From: Methylobacterium nodulans ORS 2060
GTDB taxonomy: Bacteria > Pseudomonadota > Alphaproteobacteria > Rhizobiales > Beijerinckiaceae
DNA length: 64,000 nucleotides
Reading direction: 5' to 3'
Assembly (NCBI RefSeq): GCF_000022085.1
Contig: NC_011892.1
Location: forward strand, 248,001-312,000
Positions within the stretch are counted from its first letter, which is position 1. Each line of letters begins with the position of its first letter. Below the pieces are notes generated by a model. It made no database searches. It was not told the origin of the DNA and saw only the letters and a list, made by a program, of their open reading frames with translations. The position numbers were made by a program, and so were the translations under genes. Shown piece by piece: positions 44,131-53,185 of the stretch.

Positions 44131-44152
44131 TCGACGCGGCTTCGTCGTCTCA

Positions 44153-45315
44153 GTGCAGGGGCGTGCCATCGGTCACGCGCACCGTGCTGCGGCCGGCCCC
44201 GCGCTTCTCGACGCGGACCTGCATGGCGATGCGGTCGATCATCGCCGCCACGTGCGCGACGCGCTGGCCGGGATCCTGCCCTTCGACGCCCGCGAACGTC
44301 TCGCCGCCCTCCTCACCGACGAGGACACCGCCACCCTCAAGCACCTCGCCCGCACCGGCATGGGCGCCGACACCCTGCGGGCGCTCGCCTCCGACCTCGG
44401 CTACCTCGAAGCCTGGTGCCGGGCCGCCACCGGCCACCCCCTGCCCTGGCCGGCGACCGAAGCCCTGGCGCTGAAGTTCGTCGCCCACCACCTCTGGGAT
44501 CCGGTCCAGCGCGAGAGCGATCCCCGCCACGGCATGCCCGCCCCAGTGTCCGACGACTTGCGCGCCCGCGGCCTGCTGCGGGTCGCGGGCCCGCACGCCG
44601 TCGCCCCCGTGCGCCGGCGCCTCGCGCACTGGTCGACCCTGCACCGCTTCCGCGGCCTCGACGGGCCATTCAAGGCGCCACGCCTGCGCACCGCCCTCTC
44701 GCTTGCCGTGCGCGCCAGCCGGCGGCCCCGCACCCGCAAGAGCGCGCGGCCGGTCACCGTTGCGGTCGTGGAAAAGCTGCTCGCGACCTGCCTGTTCGAC
44801 CACCAGCTGGTCGACCGGCGTGACGGGGCGCTGCTGCTGGTGGCCTTCGCCTCAGGGGGGCGCCGGCGGGCCGAGGTGGCGGGCCTGCGCGTCGAGGATC
44901 TCGTGCGCGAGGCGCCGGTCCTCCTGGATCCGGCGGATCCGGACAGTCCCAGGGTGCCGAAGATCACGATCCGGCTCGGGCGCACCAAGACCACGACGGC
45001 GGAGGAGGATGCGCGCGTGGTGGTGATCGGGCGGGCCGCCCAGGCGCTGCTGGACTGGCTCACGGCGGCTTGGATCGAGGCGGGCGCGGTGTTCCGGCGC
45101 ATCGACCGCTGGGGCCGGCTGGGCGCCACGGCGCTCGATCCGCAGGGCGTGAACGCGATCCTGAAGGCGCGCTGCGCGCGGGCCGGACTCGACCCGGCGC
45201 TGTTCTCGGCGCACGGGCTGCGCTCGGGGTTCATGACCGAGGCGGGCCGGCAGGGCGTGCCGCTGCCGGAGGCGATGCGGCTGTCCCAGCATCGCTCGGT
45301 GCAGCAGGCGGCGCG
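44153..45315 (+). pseudogene. tyrosine recombinase/integrase, C-terminus with catalytic Tyr lost
   Basis: About 387 residues of a phage-type integrase are visible: an N-terminal SAM-like domain (DTLRALASDLGYLEAWCRAA) and a catalytic domain with the first Arg in FASGGRRRAEVAGLRVEDL, the Lys/beta region RLGRTKTTTAE, the box-II pair in FSAHGLRSGFMTEA, and the last His in LSQHRSVQQAA. The sequence then changes to an unrelated Arg/Ser-rich tail, where RYYN with the nucleophile Tyr would be expected. The cut at about 45315 joins it to a truncated minus-strand gene. Similar recombinases are, as I recall, common in Methylobacterium. It may have mobilised the defence genes in the past. Confidence 0.8.
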
Positions 45316-45572
45316 CCGTGGCAGTGCTCGACGAAGTAGAGCCGCTCCTTCTCGCGCAGGGCTGTCCCGAGGTCGGAGGCGCGGCCGACGAGGCCGGCCT
45401 TGCCCTTCTTGCCGACGCCGCCCTTGAACACCGGCTTGATGAAGATCGAGCCGTGGCGGTCGATCAGGCCCTTGATCTCTTCCTCGCTGGTGTCCGGGCC
45501 GAGCACCTCGGCCGTCGGGAAGCCGGCGAACTGCAAGAGCTTGGCGCCGTGCAACATGCCCGTGACCTGCAT
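45313..45572 (-). pseudogene. ATP-citrate-lyase-like/succinyl-CoA-ligase-like subunit, 5' fragment
   Basis: From ATG 45572 (GGAGG upstream) the fragment encodes about 86 residues: MQVTGMLHGAKLLQFAGFPT, then EEEIKGLIDRHGSIFIKPVF, KGGVGKKGKAGLVGRASDLG and EKERLYFVEHCHG. This looks like the N-terminal ATP-grasp part of ATP-citrate-lyase-type acyl-CoA ligases. The rest is replaced by the recombinase fragment. It follows tcuB by about 100 bases in the same direction, so it was probably the third gene of the tricarballylate operon, perhaps for CoA activation or cleavage of the product. Confidence 0.65.
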
Positions 45573-45675
45573 CCATTTCCTCCGTGCTGTATTCGTCAGG
45601 ACGATTCGGCACCGCTCAAGCCGGTTCATCCTGCACAGGCGCAGGAGGTCCGGCCCTCGTCGGCTGGCGAGACCC

Positions 45676-46872
45676 TCACCGCCCGGCTTTGGGGTTGGGA
45701 ACGGCGACGGCGCACTCGGCGGGAGACGGGCCGTGCAGGGCCTTGCGCTCCTTGGCGAAGCGGACGAGCGCCGCGTAGCGGTACAGGCCGTGGACGAACT
45801 TGCCGTACGGCATGGTGACGAAGAAGCCGAACACCGCGCCGAGATGCACCGCAAGCAGCGTTCCCATCGCGGGCGTGCTGCGCAGCACGAGGAGCGCCAG
45901 CCCCGTCGTGCCGAGGGCGAACAGCATGAGGGTGAAGGCGTTCTCCATCCCACGCCCTTCCGGCGCCCGCATGGTCTCGTCCCGCACCGCCTTGGCGCGC
46001 AGGAGGCCAAGCGGCCCGATCACCAGCCCGATGCCGCCCAGCGTGCCGAGCACGACCGGCAGGTCCCACCAGGGATAGGGCGCCTCGCGGCCGAGCAGGT
46101 AGTGGTAGAGCGTCGCCACCGAGGTCGAGGCGAAGCACAGCATGAAGCCGTAGAAGGTCAGGTGATGATAGAACCGGCGGCGGTCCTTGGACGGGTTGTC
46201 GTCCTGGTTCATGCAGCCGGCGCCGCCGCCGTCGAGATATCGCAGCCGCAGGGTGTCCTGCGTCGCCTGCCAATTGTAGCCAACGTCCTGCAGCGTCGCC
46301 CGCGTCTCGCCGATGTCGCGCCAGAAGCGGAGAAGCCCCAGGCCGAGCGCCACGAGGGCGTAGAGGAACGCCGCACCGAACAGGAATGCCATCGCGTTGT
46401 GCGGCATCAGCCGATAGAACGCGCCCTCGCCGAGCTGCGCACCGAACATCACCTTCGGGTCGTTCAGGGCCATGAACCCGAACAGGAAGGCGGCCACGCA
46501 GGCCGAGGTGATCAGCGCGATAGCGGTGCCGTTGCGCGCGAATAGCGGCGCCAGGGCGCGGGGCCACGCGTAATGCGCGTAGGATTCGTTACGCACCTGC
46601 GCCAGCACCCGCGGCACGTTCACGTCGAAGGCGTGTGGCGGCGAGAACTGGCAATCATAGAAGCAGGCGCCGCAGGAGTGGCAGAGATTGGCGAGATAGT
46701 TGAGGTCGCCGTCCGAGAATGAGCGGCGCATCTCCATCGCCGGGAAGACCGCGCACAATCCTTCGCAGTAGCGGCAGGAGTTGCACACAGTCATCAGGCG
46801 GTCGGCCTCGGCCAGGGCAGCGCTCGCGTGGTGGGCGGTGGTGCCCGAGGTCTTGGTGTCAGTTGCGAGCAT
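45676..46872 (-). CDS. tcuB: tricarballylate utilisation protein TcuB (CitB-type)
   Basis: The 398-residue membrane protein has two N-terminal cysteine clusters (CNSCRYCEGLC and CHSCGACFYDC) that bind iron-sulfur clusters and about six transmembrane segments with heme-type histidines (FYHHLTFYGFMLCF, TLYHYLLGRE). This is the TcuB/CitB architecture: it reoxidises the FADH2 of TcuA and passes electrons into the membrane quinone pool. Length fits (about 380). Its start lies within the last codons of tcuA (14-base overlap), which supports coupled translation. The substrate could be tricarballylate or a similar tricarboxylate such as citrate or aconitate analogues. Confidence 0.85.
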   Translation of the reverse strand: MLATDTKTSGTTAHHASAALAEADRLMTVCNSCRYCEGLCAVFPAMEMRRSFSDGDLNYLANLCHSCGACFYDCQFSPPHAFDVNVPRVLAQVRNESYAHYAWPRALAPLFARNGTAIALITSACVAAFLFGFMALNDPKVMFGAQLGEGAFYRLMPHNAMAFLFGAAFLYALVALGLGLLRFWRDIGETRATLQDVGYNWQATQDTLRLRYLDGGGAGCMNQDDNPSKDRRRFYHHLTFYGFMLCFASTSVATLYHYLLGREAPYPWWDLPVVLGTLGGIGLVIGPLGLLRAKAVRDETMRAPEGRGMENAFTLMLFALGTTGLALLVLRSTPAMGTLLAVHLGAVFGFFVTMPYGKFVHGLYRYAALVRFAKERKALHGPSPAECAVAVPNPKAGR

Positions 46873-48247
46873 GGCGCGCGGCCTCCCGTCCGGCGATGCG
46901 GCCGAAAACGGCCCCGATGGTCATCCCGATGCCGGCCGCGTAGCCCTGACCGAGCACGTTGCCGGCCATGATCTCGCCGGCCGCGAACATGTTCGCGGCC
47001 GGGGTGCCGTCCGCCATGATCATGCGAGCCTGCTTGTCCACCCGCGTGCCGAGATACGTGAAGGTGATGCCCGGCCGGACCGGATAGGCGTAGAATGGCG
47101 CCGTCTCGATGCGCCGCGCCCAATGCGACTTCGGCGGGGTCAGTCCCTCGGTGCGGCAATCGTCGAGGATCTTGTCGTCGAAGGTGCCGGGCCGGACGGC
47201 GGCGTTGAAGTCGGCCACCGTGCGGGCGAGCGCATCCGGGTCGAGCCCGAGGGCCAAGGCCAGTTCCGGGATCGTTCGCGCCTGGATGGGCGGGTACAGG
47301 GACGGCATGAACAGCTCGAGCGAGCTGGCGTCGAAGATGATGTAGGCGATCTGGTCGGGCTGGGCGGCGACAAGCCGGCCCCAGATGGCGTAGCGCTTGG
47401 GCCAGATGTCCTCGCCCTCATCGTAGAAGCGCTGAGCGTGCTTGTTCACGACGATGCCGAATACCACGCAGTCGAGCCGGGTGATGATGCCGCCGTCATA
47501 TTTCGGCGCGCGTGCGTCGATGGCGACCGCGTGGCACTGGGTCGGGTCCCCCACCTCCTGCACGCCCCTGTCGAGGAGCAGCTTCAGGATGGTGCCCTTG
47601 TTGTTGCTGGTACCGCGGATCAGGAAGTTGTCGGCCGCCTCACCCCAGTAGCGCTTCAGCCACGCGATGTTGGATTCGAAGCCGCCCGCTGCCGCGACCA
47701 GCGTGCCAGCGCGGATCCGCTCCCCGTCGCGGAGCGTGGCGGAAAGAAAATGCCCGTCTTCGATCTCGAGGTCTGTCACCTCGGCCTCGTAGCGGACCTC
47801 GACGCCGAGCCGCTCCGCGGTGGCATAGAGCGCATTCAGCATCGCGCGGCCGCCACCGAGGAAGAACGAGTTCGTGCGGCCGAGCGATAGCGTGCCGCCG
47901 AGGGACGGCTGCCAGCGCACGCCCTGCTCTTCGATCCAGGTCAGCATCTCCTTCGATTCGCGGATCATGTGGCGGGCGAGATCCTCGTCGGTGCGCCCGC
48001 CCGTGACGAGCAGGAGGTCCTCGAAGAACTCCTCCTCGGTGTAGGGGCCAGTGAGGATCTCGGTGGCCGTGTCGTGGGCGCACCGCATGTTGCGGGTGTG
48101 GCGCGTGTTGCCGCCGCGCCAGAAGGCGTCGGCGGCCTCGAGAACGAGGACTGAGGCCCCTTCCCGCCGGGCGCTGATGGCGGCGCACAGGGCGGCGTTG
48201 CCGCCGCCGATGACCAGGACGTCGTAGCGCTGGGATGTCGGTCTCAT
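46859..48247 (-). CDS. tcuA: tricarballylate dehydrogenase TcuA, FAD-dependent
   Basis: The 462-residue flavoprotein starts with an FAD-binding Rossmann motif VLVIGGGNAALCAAISARRE and belongs to the fumarate reductase/succinate dehydrogenase flavoprotein superfamily. Other features are GGNTRHTRNMRCAHD (TcuA-type), LVAAAGGFESNIAWLKRYWG, and the C-terminal FAASEI-like block FAAGEIMAGNVLGQGYAAGI. TcuA oxidises tricarballylate to cis-aconitate. It is transcribed with tcuB and divergent from a GntR regulator. No dedicated TcuC-type permease lies next to it; the ABC system encoded at 54930-59672 is a possible partner but that is a guess. Confidence 0.85.
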   Translation of the reverse strand: MRPTSQRYDVLVIGGGNAALCAAISARREGASVLVLEAADAFWRGGNTRHTRNMRCAHDTATEILTGPYTEEEFFEDLLLVTGGRTDEDLARHMIRESKEMLTWIEEQGVRWQPSLGGTLSLGRTNSFFLGGGRAMLNALYATAERLGVEVRYEAEVTDLEIEDGHFLSATLRDGERIRAGTLVAAAGGFESNIAWLKRYWGEAADNFLIRGTSNNKGTILKLLLDRGVQEVGDPTQCHAVAIDARAPKYDGGIITRLDCVVFGIVVNKHAQRFYDEGEDIWPKRYAIWGRLVAAQPDQIAYIIFDASSLELFMPSLYPPIQARTIPELALALGLDPDALARTVADFNAAVRPGTFDDKILDDCRTEGLTPPKSHWARRIETAPFYAYPVRPGITFTYLGTRVDKQARMIMADGTPAANMFAAGEIMAGNVLGQGYAAGIGMTIGAVFGRIAGREAARHARN

Positions 48248-48525
48248 GTCAGAGCGCCCTCCGAGGGGTGAGCAACCGATCGATCCCGCATGCGCCAGCG
48301 CAGCGGACGATCAGTCTCGTCGAGACGGGCAGGGTCGCGGTGCCGAAGACGTCCGCTGGGCTGCCGCATGGCGCAGGCAGGATGCCCCTCGCACGCGACC
48401 GCAACCCCGGATGGCTCGCGTCGATGTCGATGGCTGCCATTCGTCCCTCTCTCGAGCCGGCTGACGGCATGGGCCCGGTGCTTCGTGCCTGCGGCTCCGA
48501 ACGCAACGCGTGTGCTATCCATGCC

Positions 48526-48544
48526 ATTGTATGCTATTGTATGC
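48526..48544. promoter_or_regulatory. direct repeat, likely GntR operator
   Basis: ATTGTATGC occurs twice in tandem at 48526-48534 and 48536-48544 (ten-base period) between tcuA and the GntR gene. The second is followed by AACAG, giving TTGTATGCAA, close to the TTGTATACAA-type palindromes bound by FCD-class GntR proteins. The rest of 48248-48609 contains no gene I can support. Confidence 0.5.
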
Positions 48545-48609
48545 AACAGAATACGCGTGCGGCTTTCCGCGATCGATTATCGTGCGTGGCCAGTGCGGAG
48601 GCGGTCAGG

Positions 48610-49263
48610 ATGAATGTGTGGAAGCCCGCGGATCAGCCGAACGGCATGAGCGCGTACGAACTTCTCCTCAGAGCCATCGAGGACGGGGAGCTGACGCCGG
48701 GCACCCGGCTGCGGGAGGCGGAGCTGGCCGAGCGCTTCGCGATCAGCCGGACGCCGATCCGCGAGGCGCTGGCGCGGCTCGAATCCCATGGGCTCGTCAC
48801 GCACGAGCCGCACCGCGGCGCCACGCTCACCAAGCTCGGATACGCGCAGGTGACCGAGCTCTATGACCTGCGGGAGGTGCTCGAAGGCATGGCGGCTCGC
48901 CTCGCAGCCACCCACGCCAGCGACACCGAGATCGACGTGCTGGAAGAGATGGTCGCCCGCGACCGCACGCTGACCCACGATCCGAGAATCCTCGCGCGGA
49001 CCAACCGGCTCTTCCATCGGCAGATCCACGCCTGCGCCCGCAACCGCTTCCTGCAGGGCATGCTGGAGAACATGCGCCTGTCCCTGGTCCTGCTTGCCGG
49101 CACCACCCTCGCCGAGCCGGGCCGCGCGGAGCCAGCCGTCGACGAGCACGCGGCCATCGTGGCGCGGATCCGGGTGCATGACCGCGATGGCGCGGAGGAG
49201 GCCGCCCGCGCCCATATCCGCGCCTCCTTCAAGACGCGGATCAGGATGTACCAGTCGGACTGA
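48610..49263 (+). CDS. GntR-family regulator, FadR/FCD subgroup
   Basis: The 217-residue protein has an N-terminal winged HTH (about 15-75: GTRLREAELAERFAISRTPI and REALARLESHGLVTHEP) and a C-terminal FCD effector domain (about 85-210, LYDLREVLEGMAARLAATHA and a metal-binding His pair in NRLFHRQIHACARN). ATG 48610 is preceded by GGAGG and AGG; the frame is open further upstream but that part lacks family similarity. It is divergent from tcuAB and is probably their regulator (TcuR-like in role, though TcuR of Salmonella is LysR-type). Its 3' end overlaps the convergent flavoprotein gene by 23 bases. Confidence 0.85.
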   Translation: MNVWKPADQPNGMSAYELLLRAIEDGELTPGTRLREAELAERFAISRTPIREALARLESHGLVTHEPHRGATLTKLGYAQVTELYDLREVLEGMAARLAATHASDTEIDVLEEMVARDRTLTHDPRILARTNRLFHRQIHACARNRFLQGMLENMRLSLVLLAGTTLAEPGRAEPAVDEHAAIVARIRVHDRDGAEEAARAHIRASFKTRIRMYQSD

Positions 49264-50980
49264 GCGCCGCCGGCTCACCCGCGGTCGGCTGCTCGGTCTG
49301 CTCGCGGAGCGCCGAAGCGGCCCCCCGGCCGGCGATCCAGCCGAAGGTGAGCGCCGGGCCGAGGGTGATGCCTGGCCCTGGATAGGCGCCCTGCATGATC
49401 GAGGCCATGTCGTTGCCACAGGCGAACAGGCCCGGGATCGGCGATCCGTCCGCACCGAGCACACGGGCCTGCGCGTCCGTGACGATGCCGGCCGACATGC
49501 CGAGATCGGCCGGCCACACCGCCACCGCGTAGAACGGAGCGTGCTCAATTGGCGCCACGCACGGATTGGGAGCGTGGTCGGCGTCGCCGAGGTGCCGCTG
49601 GTAGATGTCGCGCCCGCGGCCGAAAGCCGGGTCCTCGCCGCACCTCGCATCCCGGTTGAAGGTCTCGACCGTGTCGGCGAGCGCAGCCGCCGGGACGCCG
49701 ATCGCTGCGGCGAGGTCCGCCAGGGTCGATCCGCGCTTCAGGTAGCCGCTCGCGATGTCGGCCCCGGGGAAGCGCGTGAACGGCTTCACCTTGCCGAGCC
49801 CGTACTTCCAGAGAAACTGGCGGTCGCACAGCAGCCAGGCCGGCACGGCCCGGCCAGCGCTCGCGAGCTGAGCACGGACGAACTCGTGGTAGGAGACCGC
49901 CTCGTTGACGAAGCGGCGGCCGTCGCTCCCGACCGCGATGAGCCCGGGCTTGGCCCGGTCGGTGACGGTGTGGGGGAAGACCCCGCGGCTCCCGTCTCGG
50001 CGGGTGAAGGTCGAGGCCGGGACCCAGAACGCCCCCTGCTCCGTCGGCTCGGATAGGCGCGCGCCCACTTCGGTGGCGAGCCGCGCCCCACGCGCTGCCT
50101 TGCCGGGATCGACGGTGGCCGTCAGCGTGCCGGCCGCGGTCGGCACGTAAGAGGCGCGCATCGCGCCGCCGTGCGACAACCCGCCCGTCGCGAGGACGAC
50201 CCCTCGCCGCGCCTGGGCCGTGGTGCGGCGGCCCTCGCCATCCACCAGCTCCACGCCCGCGACCCGGCCGCTACGGTCGGTGACGAGGCGCTCGGCCGAG
50301 GTTCGCGTCCGGATGGTCACCCCGAGGTCACGGGCGGATTGCAGCAGCCGCGCCACGAGTGCGTTGCCGAGATAGAGCGTCGTTCCGCGGCGCGCACGCA
50401 GGCGCTGCGCCCCGTAGCGGAGCAGCAGTTTTGCCACGTGCCAAGCGGAGCGCCAGGAGCGCCCCACGCGCCTCAGATGCGGGATGTCCTGGCGGCTGAT
50501 CATCATGCCGCCGAACAGCGTGAACTCAGGTAGTGGGTCGCGCAGGAGCGCGAAGGCATCACCGAGCTGGCCGGCGTCGTAGGGCTCCGGCTCCAGGACC
50601 CGGCCGCTGGAGGTCGCCCCTGGCAGGTCCGGGTAGTAGTCGGGATAGGTCGGAACCGGCTGGAGCCGGAGCGCGGTCCGTGCCTCGAGATCCCGCACCG
50701 CATCCGCACCGCTGGCCAAAAAGGCCTCGAGCCGCTGCCGGTCGCCGGGTGGCGCCGTGTGTTCCAGGTATATCCGGGCAGCCTCGAGGCGGTCGGGGCT
50801 CTGCGCGGCCTTGCCGTTGCCCGGGATCCAGACCATCCCGCCCGAGATCGCGGTGGTTCCGCCCACCACCGGGGCCTGCTCCACCAGGAGCACCGAGCAG
50901 CCCTCTGCTGCCGCGATGCTGGCCGCTGTCAGACCGCCGGCGCCGGAGCCGACGACGATCACGTCCCATGCGCTGTCCAT
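49241..50980 (-). CDS. FAD-dependent dehydrogenase, 3-ketosteroid-dehydrogenase/fumarate-reductase-like
   Basis: The 579-residue flavoprotein starts MDSAWDVIVVGSGAGGLTAA (ATG 50980) and has SVLLVEQAPVVGGTTAISGG, the usual FAD-binding continuation in ketosteroid-1-dehydrogenase-like proteins, a C-terminal FAD block (IPGLFACGNDMASIMQGAYP, PGPGITLGPALTFGW) and a substrate domain in between. Length is close to that of KstD-type enzymes (about 550-570). It belongs to FAD_binding_2 and could desaturate a cyclic or acyclic carbonyl compound. It is the last gene of the long minus-strand operon (61-49 kb), nine bases after the SDR stop-start gap, so it probably acts on the same unknown substrate. Confidence 0.8.
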   Translation of the reverse strand: MDSAWDVIVVGSGAGGLTAASIAAAEGCSVLLVEQAPVVGGTTAISGGMVWIPGNGKAAQSPDRLEAARIYLEHTAPPGDRQRLEAFLASGADAVRDLEARTALRLQPVPTYPDYYPDLPGATSSGRVLEPEPYDAGQLGDAFALLRDPLPEFTLFGGMMISRQDIPHLRRVGRSWRSAWHVAKLLLRYGAQRLRARRGTTLYLGNALVARLLQSARDLGVTIRTRTSAERLVTDRSGRVAGVELVDGEGRRTTAQARRGVVLATGGLSHGGAMRASYVPTAAGTLTATVDPGKAARGARLATEVGARLSEPTEQGAFWVPASTFTRRDGSRGVFPHTVTDRAKPGLIAVGSDGRRFVNEAVSYHEFVRAQLASAGRAVPAWLLCDRQFLWKYGLGKVKPFTRFPGADIASGYLKRGSTLADLAAAIGVPAAALADTVETFNRDARCGEDPAFGRGRDIYQRHLGDADHAPNPCVAPIEHAPFYAVAVWPADLGMSAGIVTDAQARVLGADGSPIPGLFACGNDMASIMQGAYPGPGITLGPALTFGWIAGRGAASALREQTEQPTAGEPAALSPTGTS

Positions 50981-50988
50981 AGTCCCGC

Positions 50989-51699
50989 TCACGCCATGCC
51001 ACCGTTCGGCTGCACGATCTGACCGTGGACCCAGGAACTCTCCTCGGAGAGCAGGAAGCGCACGACCTGCGCCACCTCCTCGGGCCGGCCGATCCGGTTG
51101 AAGGGGCTGAAGGCCGCCATGCGCTGCTTGGCCTCCTCGGTCTTGCCGGCGTTGAAGAGGTCGGTGTCGACCGGCCCCGGCGCCACGCCGTTGACCCGGA
51201 CGCGGCGGCCAGCGAGTTCCTTGGCCATGGCGCGCACCATGCTCTCCACCGCCGCCTTGCTGGCGGTGTAAGGGCCGGTTCCCGGCACGGCGTGGCGCAC
51301 GAGCGACGTCGTCACCGCCACGATGGCGCCGCCATCCCGAACCCGCCGGGCCGCCTCGGCGAGGATGTTGAAGGCGCCGACCACATTGACTTCGACCAGC
51401 TGGCGGAAGTTGTCGGGGTCGAACTGCGCCATGGGGGCGGCCGGGACGTTGATGCCTGCATTCGCCACGATGGCCGTGGGGGCCGCGCCGAGATCGGATT
51501 CCACCCGGTCGAAGACCCGCGCCACGGCGGCGGCGTCGCGGATGTCGGCGGGATAGTGCCGGTGCGGAGCGTCTTCGGGGGCGCGGCTGACATACGTGAA
51601 GGCGACCTGCCAGCCGCTGGCCGCGAGGACGTCGACGCAGGCGGCGCCGATGCCGCGAGAGCCCCCGAACACGAGGGCGATGGAAGAAGAAGCTGTCAT
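50989..51699 (-). CDS. SDR-family oxidoreductase
   Basis: The 236-residue classical short-chain dehydrogenase has a Rossmann motif ALVFGGSRGIGAACVDVLAA (TGxxxGIG variant), NAGINVP at the adenine pocket, and the YxxxK active site in GPYTASKAAVESMVRAMAKE with a Ser about a dozen residues earlier (VTTSLVRHAV). The C-terminal GQIVQPNGGMA is usual for FabG-like enzymes. It would oxidise or reduce a hydroxyl/carbonyl with NAD(P). Eight bases separate its stop from the following flavoprotein start, so the two are co-transcribed. The substrate is not deducible. Confidence 0.85.
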   Translation of the reverse strand: MTASSSIALVFGGSRGIGAACVDVLAASGWQVAFTYVSRAPEDAPHRHYPADIRDAAAVARVFDRVESDLGAAPTAIVANAGINVPAAPMAQFDPDNFRQLVEVNVVGAFNILAEAARRVRDGGAIVAVTTSLVRHAVPGTGPYTASKAAVESMVRAMAKELAGRRVRVNGVAPGPVDTDLFNAGKTEEAKQRMAAFSPFNRIGRPEEVAQVVRFLLSEESSWVHGQIVQPNGGMA

Positions 51700-51769
51700 G
51701 ACATGGCCTTGATGCGGCGACCGAGTGGAGCATTGGCGGGCGCATCGATATCCGGCGCGCCCGTTCGCG

Positions 51770-52732
51770 TCACAAGGCGGGCACCGGCTCCCCCCGCGTC
51801 ACCGCGATGGTCGCCTCGATCCCCCGCTGGATGTCGTAGCGGGGCCGGTAACCCAGCTCGACCTCGGCGCGGCGGATGTCGAGGGCGCCCTTCCGGGCGC
51901 TGAGCACGGAGCCGCCGTGGTAGTACGGCCCGCAATCGCCCACGGTGATGCGCGCGCCCGGGATGGCGCGATTCACCGCCTCGGCGGTGTCGGCGATGCT
52001 CGGGGCGGCGCCGGTCGCGACGTTGTAGGCATCGAAGCGATGCTGCGGCTTGTCGAGGGCCAGCAGGATGCCGGCCACCGTGTCGGAGATGTGGACCTGA
52101 TCGACGGCGAAGTTGCCGCCGTCGGGCTGGTGGAAGGCCTCGCCGCGCAAGGCCGCCTCGATGAAGGTCCGGGGCAGCCGCAGGCGTGGCAGATGCGGCC
52201 CGTAGACCCAGCAGGTGCGCACGTTGATGCATTCGAGCCCGGACTCGCGCGAGTAGACCCGCCCGTAATGCTCGACCGCGAGCTTGGTCAGCCCGTAGAC
52301 GCTGACCGGCTTCTGCGAGTGCTCCTCGTCGATGATCGGCGCCTGGAAATCGCCGTAGGTTTCCTCCGTGCTGACGTGCACGACGCGCTTGACCCCGTGC
52401 AGCCGCATCGCCTCGAAGAGGTTGATCGACCCCTCGACGTTGACGCGCAGCGCCTTGAGGGGAATGTCGGCGGCCTGAACGACACCGACGATCGCGGCCG
52501 CGTGGATCACCGCATCCACCCGATGCTGCTCGAACAGCCGCAGCACCTGCGGCCACTCGCCAAGGTCGGCCGCTGCCGCGGCGAGCCGCGGCTCCCGGGC
52601 GAGAAGCGCCGACAGGGCGGGCGAGATCGCGAGATCGGTCGCCACAACGGAATCGCCACGGGCGAGCAGCGTCCGGACGATCTCGCTGCCCAGCCAGCCG
52701 CAGCCGCCCGTGACCAGAATTGTCTTCGACAT
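51770..52732 (-). CDS. NAD-dependent epimerase/dehydratase (extended SDR)
   Basis: The 320-residue protein has the N-terminal motif TILVTGGCGWLGSEIVRTLL, the HAAAIVGV segment, and the YxxxK catalytic pair in SVYGLTKLAVEHYGRVYSRE with STEETYG before it. These are features of UDP-glucose-4-epimerase-like and sugar-acid dehydrogenase-like extended SDRs. ATG 52732 follows AGGAGC. A second extended SDR lies two genes upstream in the same operon, with a cupin between. Such pairs occur in operons for uncommon sugar or sugar-acid catabolism, where they act on free sugars rather than nucleotide sugars. Confidence 0.8.
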   Translation of the reverse strand: MSKTILVTGGCGWLGSEIVRTLLARGDSVVATDLAISPALSALLAREPRLAAAAADLGEWPQVLRLFEQHRVDAVIHAAAIVGVVQAADIPLKALRVNVEGSINLFEAMRLHGVKRVVHVSTEETYGDFQAPIIDEEHSQKPVSVYGLTKLAVEHYGRVYSRESGLECINVRTCWVYGPHLPRLRLPRTFIEAALRGEAFHQPDGGNFAVDQVHISDTVAGILLALDKPQHRFDAYNVATGAAPSIADTAEAVNRAIPGARITVGDCGPYYHGGSVLSARKGALDIRRAEVELGYRPRYDIQRGIEATIAVTRGEPVPAL

Positions 52733-52746
52733 CCGATTGCTCCTGG

Positions 52747-53169
52747 TCACCGCGGCTGCGGCTCCTCGTCGGTCGGCGGGCTCGTGATCACCAAAAAGAC
52801 GAGCGGATCGGTCCCGGTGCAGTGGAACTCGTGGATGACGCCCGGCGGGATGTAGGTGACGTCGTTGGCCCGGACGAGCCGACGCTCGCCATCAACGATC
52901 AGGACGCCCTCGCCTGCGAGCACATGGTAGATCTGCTCCTGCACCGCGTGGGAGTGGCTCTCCACGTGGGCACCGGGCTCATAGGACGAGATGCGGTGGT
53001 CGAAGAACCGGCTGCCGACGGTCTCAGGCGTGACGATCGCCTTGGACAGGGCCTGGTTGAAGTGCCCCGGGTACTGCACCCACGGCAGTTCGGCGAGGTT
53101 GCGGGTCACGGCGTGCTTCTCCGCGGTGGCGTGCGCGAAGGCGTTCGGTTCCTTGATGACGGTTGCCAT
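52747..53169 (-). CDS. cupin-domain protein
   Basis: The 140-residue protein starts MATVIKEPNAFAHATAEKHA (ATG 53169 after GAGGAGCC) and has one cupin barrel with metal-binding motif 1 GAHVESHSHAVQEQIYHVLAG and motif 2 PPGVIHEFHCTGTDPLVF. The two His plus Glu/Gln and the later His are consistent with an Fe or Mn site. It could be an isomerase, dioxygenase or a sensor for the operon's substrate. It overlaps nothing, with 14-16 base gaps to both epimerase genes. Confidence 0.8.
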   Translation of the reverse strand: MATVIKEPNAFAHATAEKHAVTRNLAELPWVQYPGHFNQALSKAIVTPETVGSRFFDHRISSYEPGAHVESHSHAVQEQIYHVLAGEGVLIVDGERRLVRANDVTYIPPGVIHEFHCTGTDPLVFLVITSPPTDEEPQPR

Positions 53170-53185
53170 GGGAGGCTCCTCAGGA

